From assembly GCF_014207135.1 (NCBI RefSeq), contig NZ_JACHCC010000007.1:310001-374000 (forward strand): a stretch of DNA of 64,000 bases. Direction: 5' to 3'. How positions within the stretch are numbered: the first letter of the stretch is position 1; the number at the start of each line of letters is the position of its first letter. The position numbers and the translations under genes are program-made. A model generated the notes under the pieces. It made no database searches. It was not told the DNA's origin and worked only from the letters and a program-made list of their open reading frames with translations. The DNA is from Pedobacter cryoconitis. GTDB taxonomy: Bacteria > Bacteroidota > Bacteroidia > Sphingobacteriales > Sphingobacteriaceae. This document shows positions 26,470-35,807 of this stretch, piece after piece.

Positions 26470-27165
26470 ATGAAGAGATTGTTTCAAACGATTATTACCA
26501 AAAGGAATCCCTCCTTTAAATTTGATGAAAATATCACCAGCAGGACTTTATTCAACCTGGTGTTTACTAAAAGTTTTGACCTTTTAAGAGGAGTATGTTT
26601 TTTACTGATTCATTTTAAAAAGCCCCAATTGATCTTCCTGGGTAAGGGGGTGCGTTGTTTCAATAGCCAGAATATCGTTTTTGGTAAATGGGTTAAAATT
26701 GATTCTGGCGTATACCTGAGTGGGCTGGGAAAAGGAAAACTGAGTATCGGAAACTCGTCAGGTGTGGGTGCTTACACTCAACTCATTGTATCGACCTCAT
26801 TTAATAATCTGGGCGAGTTCATACATATCGGAAATCATGTAGGTATTGGGCAGTTTTCCAGTATCGGGGGCTCCGGAGGAGTATCTATCGGTGATAACAC
26901 GATCATTGGACAATATTTTAGCTGCCATCCTGAAAATCACAATTATAGTGATCCGGACAAACTCATTAAAAATCAGGGGACGACAAGGTCCGCAATCAAT
27001 ATTGGTGAAAACTGCTGGATAGGGGCCAAGGTGACTATTCTTGCCGGGGTATCTGTCGGTGACAATTCAATTATTGCTGCGGGTGCAGTTGTGAACAAAA
27101 GTATGCCGCCGAATTCAATTATTGCAGGTGTTCCTGCCCGTGTAATTAAAAATTTATATGATTAG
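26470..27165 (+). CDS. Hexapeptide-repeat acyltransferase
   Basis: This 231-residue protein has a left-handed beta-helix made of hexapeptide repeats over about residues 85-220. Examples are IHIGNHVGIGQFSSIGGSGG, NIGENCWIGAKVTILAG, and VSVGDNSIIAAGAVVNKSMP. Such proteins are trimeric, cytosolic acetyl- or acyl-CoA-dependent transferases acting on sugars. The catalytic-type histidine may be in FSCHPENHNYSD (about 155). It overlaps the next gene by 8 bp. It probably acetylates a sugar residue of the exopolysaccharide; the SGNH hydrolase that follows could act on the same group. Confidence 0.8.
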   Translation: MKRLFQTIITKRNPSFKFDENITSRTLFNLVFTKSFDLLRGVCFLLIHFKKPQLIFLGKGVRCFNSQNIVFGKWVKIDSGVYLSGLGKGKLSIGNSSGVGAYTQLIVSTSFNNLGEFIHIGNHVGIGQFSSIGGSGGVSIGDNTIIGQYFSCHPENHNYSDPDKLIKNQGTTRSAINIGENCWIGAKVTILAGVSVGDNSIIAAGAVVNKSMPPNSIIAGVPARVIKNLYD

Positions 27166-27835
27166 AAAGATAATTTTGCTTGCTTTATTATTAGCTAACC
27201 TGTCTGTTTACGCTAATAATCGTGTCGATTCAGTACCACTTAGAGTATTGATTCTGGGAAACAGTATAACGTATCATGGGGCCAAAGCATCAGTAGGCTG
27301 GTCGGGCAACTGGGGAATGGCAGCAAGTGCTGCCGAAAAGGATTATGTGCATCTGCTGGAGTCAAGGATTAAAGCGGTTAAACCTGATGCGGTTATTAAG
27401 TTCGGGAATATTGCTGATTCTTTTGAAAGACAATTCTGGAAATACAATATTGATGCCTTTAAGGAATATAGCAAGTTGAATGCAGATCTCATTATACTGG
27501 AGATTGGGGAGAATATCAATGATTCCTTAGCAGTTAAAAATTTACTGGGCACTCATTTACTGGCATTTGTTCATGAATTGTCAGCGAATAAAAATTTAAA
27601 AGTCTGTCTGGCAGGGAGCTTCTGGCCAAATCGAAATATAGACCGTATGATGAAGACAACCTGTGAACAGAATAACTGGTTGTACGTTGATTTACAGGGA
27701 TTATATCAGGACAGAGCGAAAAATACGGCAATTATCCAGTATTCCGATAAGGGAGTTGGCAGACATCCTTCTGATACGGGAATGGAAAACATCGCCAACC
27801 GGATCTGGGCTAAAATAGCATACTTATTCAAGTAA
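27158..27835 (+). CDS. Secreted SGNH/GDSL-type esterase
   Basis: This 225-residue protein has a signal peptide (about 1-19, ending VYAN). Block I, VLILGNSITYHG, carries the nucleophile serine in a GNSI context. DLIILEIGENIND corresponds to the later G/N-containing block, and VGRHPSDTGMENIA supplies the catalytic His (with Asp/Ser nearby) of the last block. SGNH hydrolases remove acyl groups from polysaccharides, so a periplasmic deacetylase is plausible. The gene overlaps the acyltransferase gene by 8 bp and precedes the glycosyltransferase by 6 bp. Confidence 0.75.
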   Translation: MIRKIILLALLLANLSVYANNRVDSVPLRVLILGNSITYHGAKASVGWSGNWGMAASAAEKDYVHLLESRIKAVKPDAVIKFGNIADSFERQFWKYNIDAFKEYSKLNADLIILEIGENINDSLAVKNLLGTHLLAFVHELSANKNLKVCLAGSFWPNRNIDRMMKTTCEQNNWLYVDLQGLYQDRAKNTAIIQYSDKGVGRHPSDTGMENIANRIWAKIAYLFK

Positions 27836-27841
27836 AATACA

Positions 27842-28948
27842 ATGAAGATAGCAATTATTGGAACCCGTGGTATTCCCAACCACTATGGGGGATTTGAGCA
27901 ATGTGCAGAATACCTGGCGCTGGGTCTTGTGAAAAAGGGGCACGAAGTATTAGTTTACAATTCACACAATCACCCCTGGCAGCAGGAACAATGGAATGGG
28001 GTTGAGCTGCACCACTGTTATGATCCGGAATTTAAACTGGGTACTGCTGGTCAGTTTATTTATGACTTAAACTGTATTCTTGATGTAAGAAAACGTAAAT
28101 GTGATGTTATCCTTCAGCTGGGATATACCAGTGGCTCGGTTTGGGGCTGGTTGTTACCCAGGAAAGTTGTAGTGACTACCAATATGGATGGGCTGGAGTG
28201 GAAGCGGACAAAATACTCGGGTAAAGTAAGAAGGTTTCTGCAATGGGCCGAAAAATTAGGGGTAAAATACAGTGACCATCTGATCTCGGATTCTATTGGT
28301 ATTCAGGATTATTTAAAAGAAAAATATGGAGCTGATTCTACATTTATAGCTTATGGCGCCACCTTGTTTGAGCAGGCAGACGAAACTGGTCTTCAGGAGT
28401 ATCAATTGACCGCGTATCAATATGATATGCTGGTTGCAAGGTTAGAACCTGAAAACAGTATTGAAATTATTCTGGATGGTGTAGCAAAAGCAAAATTAAA
28501 CCGTCCATTTCTGGTTGTCGGCAAACATGAGACGGCTTATGGCAATTATCTGAAAGAAAAGTATTCAGCACACCAGCAGATCCGGTTTACAGGAGGAATT
28601 TATAATATTGATATCCTGAACAACCTGAGGCATTTTTCCAATGTCTATTTCCATGGGCATACTGTTGGAGGAACGAATCCATCGCTTTTAGAGGCAATGG
28701 CATCCAGTAGCCTGATCTGTGCCAATGATAATCCTTTCAACAGGTACATTTTAGGGGAGGATGCTATTTATTTCAATACTTCGGATGAGGTAACTACCCA
28801 TTTAAAAATGGTGAAGTACGATCAGGAGAAATATCAGTCAATGATCCGGGAAAACAGAAATAAGATCACCAATATTTATGACTGGGAATTGATCGTAGAT
28901 CAGTATGAAAAACATCTGAGCGAAGTTAACGGAGTGTTGACGAGGTAG
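27842..28948 (+). CDS. DUF1972-type glycosyltransferase (rhamnosyltransferase-like)
   Basis: This 368-residue GT-B protein has the DUF1972 N-terminal domain: IIGTRGIPNHYGGFEQCAEY, then GHEVLVYNSHNHPW and CDVILQLGYTSGSVWG. The C-terminal part has DMLVARLEPENSIEIILDG and FHGHTVGGTNPSLLEAMASS, which holds the donor-binding glutamate. Relatives (Cps2T-like) add L-rhamnose to the lipid-linked first sugar. It is the last gene of the plus-strand operon. Its 3' end overlaps the convergent wzi-like gene by 23 bp, with no separate terminator visible. Confidence 0.8.
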   Translation: MKIAIIGTRGIPNHYGGFEQCAEYLALGLVKKGHEVLVYNSHNHPWQQEQWNGVELHHCYDPEFKLGTAGQFIYDLNCILDVRKRKCDVILQLGYTSGSVWGWLLPRKVVVTTNMDGLEWKRTKYSGKVRRFLQWAEKLGVKYSDHLISDSIGIQDYLKEKYGADSTFIAYGATLFEQADETGLQEYQLTAYQYDMLVARLEPENSIEIILDGVAKAKLNRPFLVVGKHETAYGNYLKEKYSAHQQIRFTGGIYNIDILNNLRHFSNVYFHGHTVGGTNPSLLEAMASSSLICANDNPFNRYILGEDAIYFNTSDEVTTHLKMVKYDQEKYQSMIRENRNKITNIYDWELIVDQYEKHLSEVNGVLTR

Positions 28949-30506
28949 CATGGTTGTCTTTTGCCCGCTGAAAGTCTTTTTTCAGTTTGATGGCTAAACC
29001 TATAGAGTTATTTAAAAGTTTTCCATGGTCAACAGCGGCTGCAAAACCGGCACTGTAGCCATGGTTTAGTTTCTTTTCGGCTTCAAGATAAAAGGAAAAT
29101 TGTTCAACAGGTACAAATATATTTTTGGTCTGCGGATTCCGGATATGGCCTGTTGAATTTCCATAAATGCTGGTTCCAAAGGTTCCGTAATTCCAGGAAT
29201 AAGTTAGTTTGGTCATAAAAGTCCAGTCATTTAATCTTCCGCTTAAACCAGTGTGTATGGACACTACCCGGTTGTTAATAAAATAATCGGCTTTTTTAAT
29301 GGCCTGCCCGGGTTTTGCGTCATGTCTTGGGGTGATCAGGGGAGTTCCCATTCCCATGCCCTGGTAGGACCAGCCATTGACATAATAAAAATTATTGTAG
29401 TAATCTTCATCTCCTGATTTTGTGAAAACTGACCAGGGATAACCAGCCTGGTCTTTGGAATAAAAGAATTCGAACAGCACTTTTTTCCACATGAAACCAG
29501 CGGTCTCATCCTCTTCATAGTATTTATTTTCAAAACTGACTCCGTTTAGTCCGTCCCTTATATTGGCCAGTTTTGATAATGCGCCTACGTCGTATAAGCT
29601 CTGGCGGTAGAGTATAACTTTAACTGCATCGAAGTCATACTCAGCTCCCAGGTCAACAGAACCTAGCTGATTACCGATTTTAGACGTAGGTACGCCTTTA
29701 GTACCGTAGGATTTTCCGGAAACTACGTACCAAAAGGATTGAGCTGGTGATAACTTGAAATTCGGGCCAAATGAAGCCTGTTCATTACCCCAGTACACCT
29801 GGTGGTTAAAACCTCCGTAAAGTTTGAGTCTCCAGTCTTCTTTTCCCAGTCTGACATAAAGTGATTTCTGATGAAAATAGGTTTTGGGATTTCTGTCAAT
29901 CATATAATACTTAATGTGTTTTGCAGGGACTATGCTATCCAGAATTGGAGCCCTGCCAACCCATCCATGAACAAAATTGCCTTTAACAGAAAACAATCCA
30001 TCAAAAATGGGTATGCTATAATACTCCGGGATAGAGAGTTCTAGTTTTGGTACCCCTAATGCGTTTCCGGAGACGGCAAAATTTCCTGAACTCAACAGTG
30101 TATCTCCATTCAGGCCCATCACCTCCCTGGCTCTTCCGGCTTTAAACTGAAACATAGCGAGTCTGACCTTGGCATAGGCTGTTATGATTTTAGCTGTTGA
30201 ATTTCTACCGGCATTGGCCCTTCCTTCAAAACCAAACCCCCAGTCTGTTAACGGTTGTTCAGACGAATTTAAATCCCTGTAGTCTTTGTAAGCACGCCCA
30301 ATAAAGCTGGCCGAAGCACCGGCCAGGGGAACGGAACCAAATTGATTGGACCTCATCCAGAAGGGTACGACATCATTTGATGTGCCGATAGCCTGTGTTT
30401 CTATCTCATAATTAACAGGTGAGGTTTGTGCGTTGGCATTGGCAGATAGGATTAAAAAAGATAGGATACTCAGAAAAACGCATTTAACAGGTCTGTTATA
30501 GCTCAT
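28926..30506 (-). CDS. wzi: Wzi-family capsule assembly outer-membrane protein
   Basis: This 526-residue protein has a signal peptide (about 1-27, ending ANAQ). It begins its mature part YEIETQAIGTSNDVVPFWMRSNQFG, and the FWMRSNQ-G block is the hallmark of the Wzi/capsule-assembly family. The rest is alternating beta strands consistent with an 18-strand outer-membrane barrel, including LELSIPEYYSIPIFDGLFSV and KLYGGFNHQVYWGN. Wzi binds and organises polymer at the cell surface. It is the last gene of the minus-strand ugd-manC-wzi unit, 35 bp after manC, and converges with the biosynthesis operon. Confidence 0.85.
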   Translation of the reverse strand: MSYNRPVKCVFLSILSFLILSANANAQTSPVNYEIETQAIGTSNDVVPFWMRSNQFGSVPLAGASASFIGRAYKDYRDLNSSEQPLTDWGFGFEGRANAGRNSTAKIITAYAKVRLAMFQFKAGRAREVMGLNGDTLLSSGNFAVSGNALGVPKLELSIPEYYSIPIFDGLFSVKGNFVHGWVGRAPILDSIVPAKHIKYYMIDRNPKTYFHQKSLYVRLGKEDWRLKLYGGFNHQVYWGNEQASFGPNFKLSPAQSFWYVVSGKSYGTKGVPTSKIGNQLGSVDLGAEYDFDAVKVILYRQSLYDVGALSKLANIRDGLNGVSFENKYYEEDETAGFMWKKVLFEFFYSKDQAGYPWSVFTKSGDEDYYNNFYYVNGWSYQGMGMGTPLITPRHDAKPGQAIKKADYFINNRVVSIHTGLSGRLNDWTFMTKLTYSWNYGTFGTSIYGNSTGHIRNPQTKNIFVPVEQFSFYLEAEKKLNHGYSAGFAAAVDHGKLLNNSIGLAIKLKKDFQRAKDNHATSSTLR

Positions 30507-30541
30507 GTTTGTAGAATGAATTTGATTTTTACGCTGCTGAT

Positions 30542-31621
30542 TTACAGGAAACTATTTCCAAATGTTTCGCTCATTCGTTTGACTACCTCTTTAATCTCCT
30601 GTTCCTGATCCTTAGGATAAATTAATAAGGCATTGTCTTCGTCTACGACAATAAAATTGTCCAGTCCCCGGATGACAGCTATTTTATTATCGTTAATGTG
30701 GATGATACTGTTCCGGGTGTCTTTCACATCGATTTGCCTGGCTGCAATCACATTATTAACCGGATCTTTAGCCGCAGTTTCGTATAAAGAGGCCCATGTC
30801 CCCAGGTCTGACCAGCCAAAATCTGCTGGTATAGTATAGACATTATCTGCTTGCTCCATAATGGCATAGTCTATGGATATGTTGGGAGAAGAAGTATAAT
30901 TTGTATCTATAAAATCTCTCTCTTCAGGTTTGTTGTACAGGAGTTTGCCTCGTTCAAACAGATCATGGATTTCAGGAGCATGTTTTTTTAGGGCGCTGAT
31001 AATGGAGTTCGCCTTCCAGATAAATATGCCTGCGTTCCAGAGGTAGTTTCCACTTGTTAAGTACTCCTTTGCTCTTTGTAAACCGGGTTTCTCTTTGAAT
31101 TCTTCCACTTTATAGATGCCTGTTTGTGTTTCTTTCCCATAACGGATGTACCCATATCCGGTATCGGGCCGGGTAGGGCTGATACCCAGAGTGACCAGTG
31201 CATCATGCTTATCGGTGTAGGCTAGTGCAAACCGGATTCTTTCTGTAAAAATATCTTCATAAAGGATGAAGTGGTCTGAAGGGGCTACAATCAGATTGGC
31301 CTGGGGGTCCATGGCGGCTAGTTTAAAAGAAGCGTAGGCAATGCAGGGAGCAGTATTGTTTCTGCTTGGTTCGCAGATTAACTGGGCTGTGGAAATGCCG
31401 GTTAGCTGATCCAGGATAATACCCTGGTATTGACTATTGGTGACAATGAAAATGTTTTCAGCGGGGCATAATTTCAAAAAACGCTGGTAAGTAATTTGCA
31501 GCAGAGATTTTCCTGTACCTAAGATGTCTAAAAACTGTTTTGGAAAATGATCACGGCTTTTGGGCCAGAAACGACTTCCGGTGCCTCCGGCCATGATCAG
31601 TACATAATTCTTTTTATCCAT
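30542..31621 (-). CDS. manC: Mannose-1-phosphate guanylyltransferase
   Basis: This 359-residue cytosolic enzyme makes GDP-mannose from mannose-1-phosphate and GTP. The nucleotide-binding signature is LIMAGGTGSRFWPKSRDHFP at about 8-27, followed by PKQFLDILG. Further family blocks are IVAPSDHFI, GYGYIRYGKE, VEEFKEKPG and WNAGIFIWKA. There is no C-terminal phosphomannose isomerase domain. It starts 12 bp after ugd in the minus-strand operon. The GDP-mannose may feed a mannosyl or fucosyl residue in the polymer; no gmd or fcl gene is in the window. Confidence 0.9.
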   Translation of the reverse strand: MDKKNYVLIMAGGTGSRFWPKSRDHFPKQFLDILGTGKSLLQITYQRFLKLCPAENIFIVTNSQYQGIILDQLTGISTAQLICEPSRNNTAPCIAYASFKLAAMDPQANLIVAPSDHFILYEDIFTERIRFALAYTDKHDALVTLGISPTRPDTGYGYIRYGKETQTGIYKVEEFKEKPGLQRAKEYLTSGNYLWNAGIFIWKANSIISALKKHAPEIHDLFERGKLLYNKPEERDFIDTNYTSSPNISIDYAIMEQADNVYTIPADFGWSDLGTWASLYETAAKDPVNNVIAARQIDVKDTRNSIIHINDNKIAVIRGLDNFIVVDEDNALLIYPKDQEQEIKEVVKRMSETFGNSFL

Positions 31622-31633
31622 GAATTTTATAAA

Positions 31634-32983
31634 TTAGACAGCTAAATTTTCTTCTATAATTACAGCAGTTGATTGCGCAATCAGATTTCTGCCAATGCTG
31701 TTGTAGTAATAACCCAGATCAATCATTTTTTGGAGATCATATAAGTTGCGACCGTCAAATATTACTTTGTTACTCAGGATTTCTTCCATTCTTTCAAAAT
31801 CAGGGTTCCTGAATACTGACCATTCTGTAGCGATGAGTAATGCATCTGCATTCTTTAAAGCATCATATTGATCTTCAGCATAGCTGATTTTGTCACCTAA
31901 CAGCGCTTTTACATTTTTCCTTCCTTCAGGATCGAAGGCAGTGACCGTTGCGCCATTTTTGAGCAAATGGTCTATGATATGCAAGGCTGGTGCTTCACGG
32001 ATATCATCAGTCTCTGGTTTAAAGGCCATTCCCCAGAGGGCAAAGTGTTTTCCGCTGATATCGTTTTTATAATATTTCAGTACTTTATCAACCAGTACAG
32101 TTTTCTGCCTCTCATTTGCACTCATGACTGCTTTAAGGATTTTGAAATCATATTGGTTCTCCTCTGCAGATTTAGATAAGGCCTGGACGTCTTTTGGAAA
32201 ACAACTGCCTCCATAACCTAAACCAGGAAAAAGGAAACGTTTGCCTATGCGGCCATCAGAACCTATTCCCCGGCGTACATCATCGACGTCCGATCCAACC
32301 AGCTCACACAGATTGGCGATTTCATTCATAAAGGTAATTTTAGTAGCCAGGAAAGAATTGGCGGCATACTTGGTCAGTTCAGATGATTTTTCATCCATAA
32401 ATAAGATTGGGTTTCCCTGACGGACATAAGGACCGTATAACTCGGTCATTAACTTCCGGGCACGTTCACTTCTGGTGCCGATAACTACCCGGTCTGGTTT
32501 CATGAAATCGTCTACTGCAACACCTTCTCTCAGGAACTCGGGGTTTGAGATTACGTCTACCTGAACTGAGGTATTGGCGGTGAATACGGACTGTACCTGA
32601 GCTGCGGTACCTACCGGAACTGTAGATTTATTGATGATTACCTTATACTCGGTAACCAGTTGGGCAATATCCTTTGCAGCACCTAAGATATAGGAAAGAT
32701 CTGCAGCTCCGTCTCCGTTTGGTGGTGTAGGCAGTGCCATAAAAATTAGCTGTGACTCTTTAATAGCCAGGGCAAGATCTGTAGTGAAGGTTAATCTCTT
32801 TTGTACAATGTTTCTCAGGAATAATGTATCCAGTCCGGGTTCGTAGATCGGAATAATCCCGTTCTGCATCATTTCGACCTTTGCTTTATCAATATCTACA
32901 CAGATCACATCGTTTCCTGTTTCAGCCAGACATGTGCCTGTGACCAAGCCTACATATCCTGTTCCTATTACTGCAATTTTCAT
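31634..32983 (-). CDS. ugd: UDP-glucose 6-dehydrogenase, copy 1
   Basis: This 449-residue NAD-dependent enzyme oxidises UDP-glucose to UDP-glucuronate. The Rossmann motif is [18 protein letters not shown] at about 5-22. [20 protein letters not shown] is the central block, and [14 protein letters not shown] near residue 256 holds the catalytic cysteine. It is nearly identical through its length to the gene at 58490 but has a 13-residue C-terminal extension (AVIIEENLAV end) that copy 2 lacks. It leads the ugd-manC-wzi operon and is divergent from wcaJ. Confidence 0.93.
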   Translation of the reverse strand: MKIAVIGTGYVGLVTGTCLAETGNDVICVDIDKAKVEMMQNGIIPIYEPGLDTLFLRNIVQKRLTFTTDLALAIKESQLIFMALPTPPNGDGAADLSYILGAAKDIAQLVTEYKVIINKSTVPVGTAAQVQSVFTANTSVQVDVISNPEFLREGVAVDDFMKPDRVVIGTRSERARKLMTELYGPYVRQGNPILFMDEKSSELTKYAANSFLATKITFMNEIANLCELVGSDVDDVRRGIGSDGRIGKRFLFPGLGYGGSCFPKDVQALSKSAEENQYDFKILKAVMSANERQKTVLVDKVLKYYKNDISGKHFALWGMAFKPETDDIREAPALHIIDHLLKNGATVTAFDPEGRKNVKALLGDKISYAEDQYDALKNADALLIATEWSVFRNPDFERMEEILSNKVIFDGRNLYDLQKMIDLGYYYNSIGRNLIAQSTAVIIEENLAV

Positions 32984-33296
32984 GAGTATAATTTGTTTTT
33001 AATGGTGATGAAGCTATCATGTGCTATCTGAACTGGTTCATTTGCTGCGCATGATGGGTTCATAAATAAATTCCCCTTTTGTATTTTTTTTATTGTAAAC
33101 CTACTTATCATTTTGTGGAATGACACTTTATACAGGGTGTTAATTTTATTGTTTTTGTTAAAATACCTAATTGTGGGGAGATTTTTATTCTGTATTCGAA
33201 CTAGTTTTGGTAATTGTTAAGAGGTTTGCCGAACTGTAGCGGATGTTTTCATAGATTTTTCTTTGAGAGTTATTTTTGTCTACAAAAGGTTAAAAA
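32984..33296. other. Divergent regulatory region between ugd and wcaJ
   Basis: The 313-bp AT-rich gap has no gene I can support. On the plus strand it carries motif copy B (33164-33179) with TAGTTTTG at 33202-33209, and a second box TATTTTTG at 33271-33278, 18 bases before the wcaJ start. I see no clear TAnnTTTG box on the minus strand for ugd. Confidence 0.6.
33164..33209 (+). promoter_or_regulatory. Exopolysaccharide-locus motif copy B with -7 box before wcaJ
   Basis: TACCTAATTGTGGGGA (33164-33179) differs from copy D by two bases and shares the following GATT. TAGTTTTG at 33202-33209 is placed as in copy D within one base. The start of wcaJ is at 33297, giving a leader of about 80 bases if this promoter is used. 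Confidence 0.55.
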
Positions 33297-34727
33297 ATGC
33301 AACTTGACAGCCCAAATTATTTATCTATTTTTCATATGCAGACCCGTTATTTGTACTTGCTCAAATACATTTTGCCCATTACGGACATCGTAATGCTCAA
33401 TCTTGTCTATGTTGTAGCCTATTATCTTACAGAGTATTTAGGTAAATCAGTTTCGTACGAATTATGGCGGCATTATATGGTCGTATGTAATTTAACGTGG
33501 ATGTTTAACTCTGCAATTTTTGGTCTGTATTCAGATTATGGCTCAATCAGGCTGGAAAAGATTTACAGAGGTACCTGGCGAAGTGTCGCGCTCCATGCTA
33601 TTACTTTTGCCTTATATCTTCTCTTCTCGAGGGATATCGAATTTTCGAGGACTTTTCTGGTTGTGTTTTATGCTTTACTGGTTGTCGCCTTTGTCTTAAA
33701 CCGTTTTGCAGGTTCTGTCTTTCAGTTCCTGCTGGTCCATAAATTAAATGTGAATAAAAAGGTAGCATTAATTGGAGTTAATCCAACCGGACGCCGGCTG
33801 GCTCATTATTTTGATAGTCAGTATGATATAGATTTTTACGGTTACCTGGATGATGGCAGTATGATTTACGGTGATGAAAAAGGGGAGCTTCCGGCGAAAT
33901 TTATCTCCAAAATGGAAGAAGCGGCCTTGAGTGGGGTTAAGGATGTATATGTTTCTTTGGAACCTCACAGAATGTCAGAAGTTAATCTGTTCCTGGAAGA
34001 AGCTGATAAGCACTGTCTGCGGGTGAAATTCATCCCGGATATTGCCGGGGCATTGAGTGCTCCTTATACGATTAGTTACGTAGGGGGAGAGTTTCCTGTA
34101 ATCTCTTTAAGAAAAGAACCATTGGAAAGTATTGGTAATCGGTTTAAGAAACGGGCTTTTGATATTCTGTTCAGTTTGGCCGTTATTGTCTTTCTGATGA
34201 GCTGGTTGTATCCATTGATCGCTATACTGATTAAGTCACAAAGCAAAGGGCCTGTTTTATTCAGGCAGCTTAGAAGTGGGCGTAATGACGAGCCCTTCTG
34301 GTGTTATAAATTCAGAAGTATGAAGATGAATAACGACAGTGATAAAAAGCAGGCGACTAAAGACGATGACAGGATTACGACTATCGGAAAATTTCTTCGC
34401 AAATCCAGTCTTGATGAATTGCCGCAGTTTTTCAATGTTTTGATGGGGGATATGAGTGTAGTTGGTCCCAGACCACATATGTTGAGGCATACAGAAGAGT
34501 ATAAGGCAATTATCAGCCAGTTTATGGTTCGTCATTTTTTGAAGCCGGGGATTACAGGCTGGGCACAGGTGAATGGCTTGAGGGGAGAAACCAAAGAAGA
34601 TAGTGCTATGCAGAAAAGAGTACAGCATGATATCTGGTATCTGGAAAACTGGACAGCCATGCTGGAAGTGAAGATAATCTTCATGACAGTTATTAATATG
34701 CTCAAAGGTGAAGAAAATGCTTATTAA
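33297..34727 (+). CDS. WcaJ-type undecaprenyl-phosphate sugar phosphotransferase
   Basis: This 476-residue polyprenyl glycosylphosphotransferase starts polymer assembly by moving a sugar-1-phosphate to undecaprenyl phosphate. Four N-terminal transmembrane helices lie within about 20-140, followed by a CoA-binding-like Rossmann domain (KKVALIGVNPTGRRLAHYF). The catalytic bacterial transferase domain follows: GPVLFRQLRSGRNDEPFWCY, FRSMKMN, SLDELPQFFNVLMGDMSVVG, PRPHM and KPGITGWAQVNGLRGET. It heads an operon with rfbB, rfbD and rfbA (22-bp gap). The donor sugar (glucose or galactose) is not determined by sequence. Confidence 0.9.
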   Translation: MQLDSPNYLSIFHMQTRYLYLLKYILPITDIVMLNLVYVVAYYLTEYLGKSVSYELWRHYMVVCNLTWMFNSAIFGLYSDYGSIRLEKIYRGTWRSVALHAITFALYLLFSRDIEFSRTFLVVFYALLVVAFVLNRFAGSVFQFLLVHKLNVNKKVALIGVNPTGRRLAHYFDSQYDIDFYGYLDDGSMIYGDEKGELPAKFISKMEEAALSGVKDVYVSLEPHRMSEVNLFLEEADKHCLRVKFIPDIAGALSAPYTISYVGGEFPVISLRKEPLESIGNRFKKRAFDILFSLAVIVFLMSWLYPLIAILIKSQSKGPVLFRQLRSGRNDEPFWCYKFRSMKMNNDSDKKQATKDDDRITTIGKFLRKSSLDELPQFFNVLMGDMSVVGPRPHMLRHTEEYKAIISQFMVRHFLKPGITGWAQVNGLRGETKEDSAMQKRVQHDIWYLENWTAMLEVKIIFMTVINMLKGEENAY

Positions 34728-34748
34728 CAGCTTAAATTATAATCAATA

Positions 34749-35807
34749 ATGAAGAAGATCTTAATTACCGGCGGAGCTGGTTTTATTGGCTCGCATGTAG
34801 TCAGAAGGTTTATTAAAAACTATCCTGATTACGAAATTATTAACCTGGATAAATTGACTTACGCAGGTAACCTGCTTAATCTTACTGATGTTTCGGGCTC
34901 GCGGAATTATAAATTTATTAAAGGGGATATTACGGATGTTGAATTTATCAACGAGCTGTTTCAGCTTGAAAAACCAGATGCTGTGATTCATCTCGCTGCC
35001 GAGTCTCATGTAGATCGCTCAATCAGCAATCCTATGGAATTTGTAATGACAAACGTAATAGGGACAGTAAGTTTATTGAATGCGGCAAAAGAATGCTGGA
35101 AAGGAAATTACGCAAATCACCGTTTTTATCATGTCAGTACTGATGAAGTATATGGAACGCTGGGTGAAACGGGGTTGTTTACGGAGGCAACAGCTTACGA
35201 CCCTCATAGTCCTTACTCAGCTTCGAAGGCAAGTTCAGATCATTTTGTCCGGGCTTATCATGATACTTATGGTCTTGATGTAGTCATTTCAAACTGTTCC
35301 AATAATTATGGATCTTGTCATTTTCCTGAGAAACTAATTCCACTGGCAATCAATAATATCAGGAATAACCAGCCGGTACCTGTATATGGTAAAGGAGAAA
35401 ATGTCCGGGACTGGCTTTGGGTAGAAGATCATGCCAGTGCTATAGATACTATTTTTCATCAGGCAGTTTCTGGTGAAACGTATAATATAGGCGGACATAA
35501 TGAATGGAAGAATATCGATCTGATCCGGTTATTATGCAATATTATGGATCAGAAATTAGGAAGATCTGCAGGTGAGTCAGCTGCGCTGATTACTTATGTA
35601 ACTGACAGGGCCGGGCATGACCTCCGTTATGCGATTGATTCAACTAAACTGCAGAATGAGTTGGGCTGGACACCTTCTCTGCAATTTGAAGAAGGGTTGT
35701 CGAAAACTGTAGACTGGTATCTTGAAAATGAAGAGTGGCTTGAAAATGTGACCTCCGGGCATTATCAGGATTATTACAGGCAGCAATATGAATACAATGA
35801 ACTGTAA
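34749..35807 (+). CDS. rfbB: dTDP-glucose 4,6-dehydratase, copy 1
   Basis: This 352-residue extended SDR enzyme converts dTDP-glucose to dTDP-4-keto-6-deoxyglucose. It has the NAD motif GGAGFIGSHVVRRF at 7-20, HLAAESHVDRSI, the catalytic VSTDEVYGTLGETG block, and SPYSASKASSDHFVRAYH with the YxxxK pair. GKGENVRDWLWVEDHA follows. It is a close paralogue of the gene at 62454. It overlaps rfbD by 20 bp, so translation is likely coupled. Confidence 0.93.
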   Translation: MKKILITGGAGFIGSHVVRRFIKNYPDYEIINLDKLTYAGNLLNLTDVSGSRNYKFIKGDITDVEFINELFQLEKPDAVIHLAAESHVDRSISNPMEFVMTNVIGTVSLLNAAKECWKGNYANHRFYHVSTDEVYGTLGETGLFTEATAYDPHSPYSASKASSDHFVRAYHDTYGLDVVISNCSNNYGSCHFPEKLIPLAINNIRNNQPVPVYGKGENVRDWLWVEDHASAIDTIFHQAVSGETYNIGGHNEWKNIDLIRLLCNIMDQKLGRSAGESAALITYVTDRAGHDLRYAIDSTKLQNELGWTPSLQFEEGLSKTVDWYLENEEWLENVTSGHYQDYYRQQYEYNEL

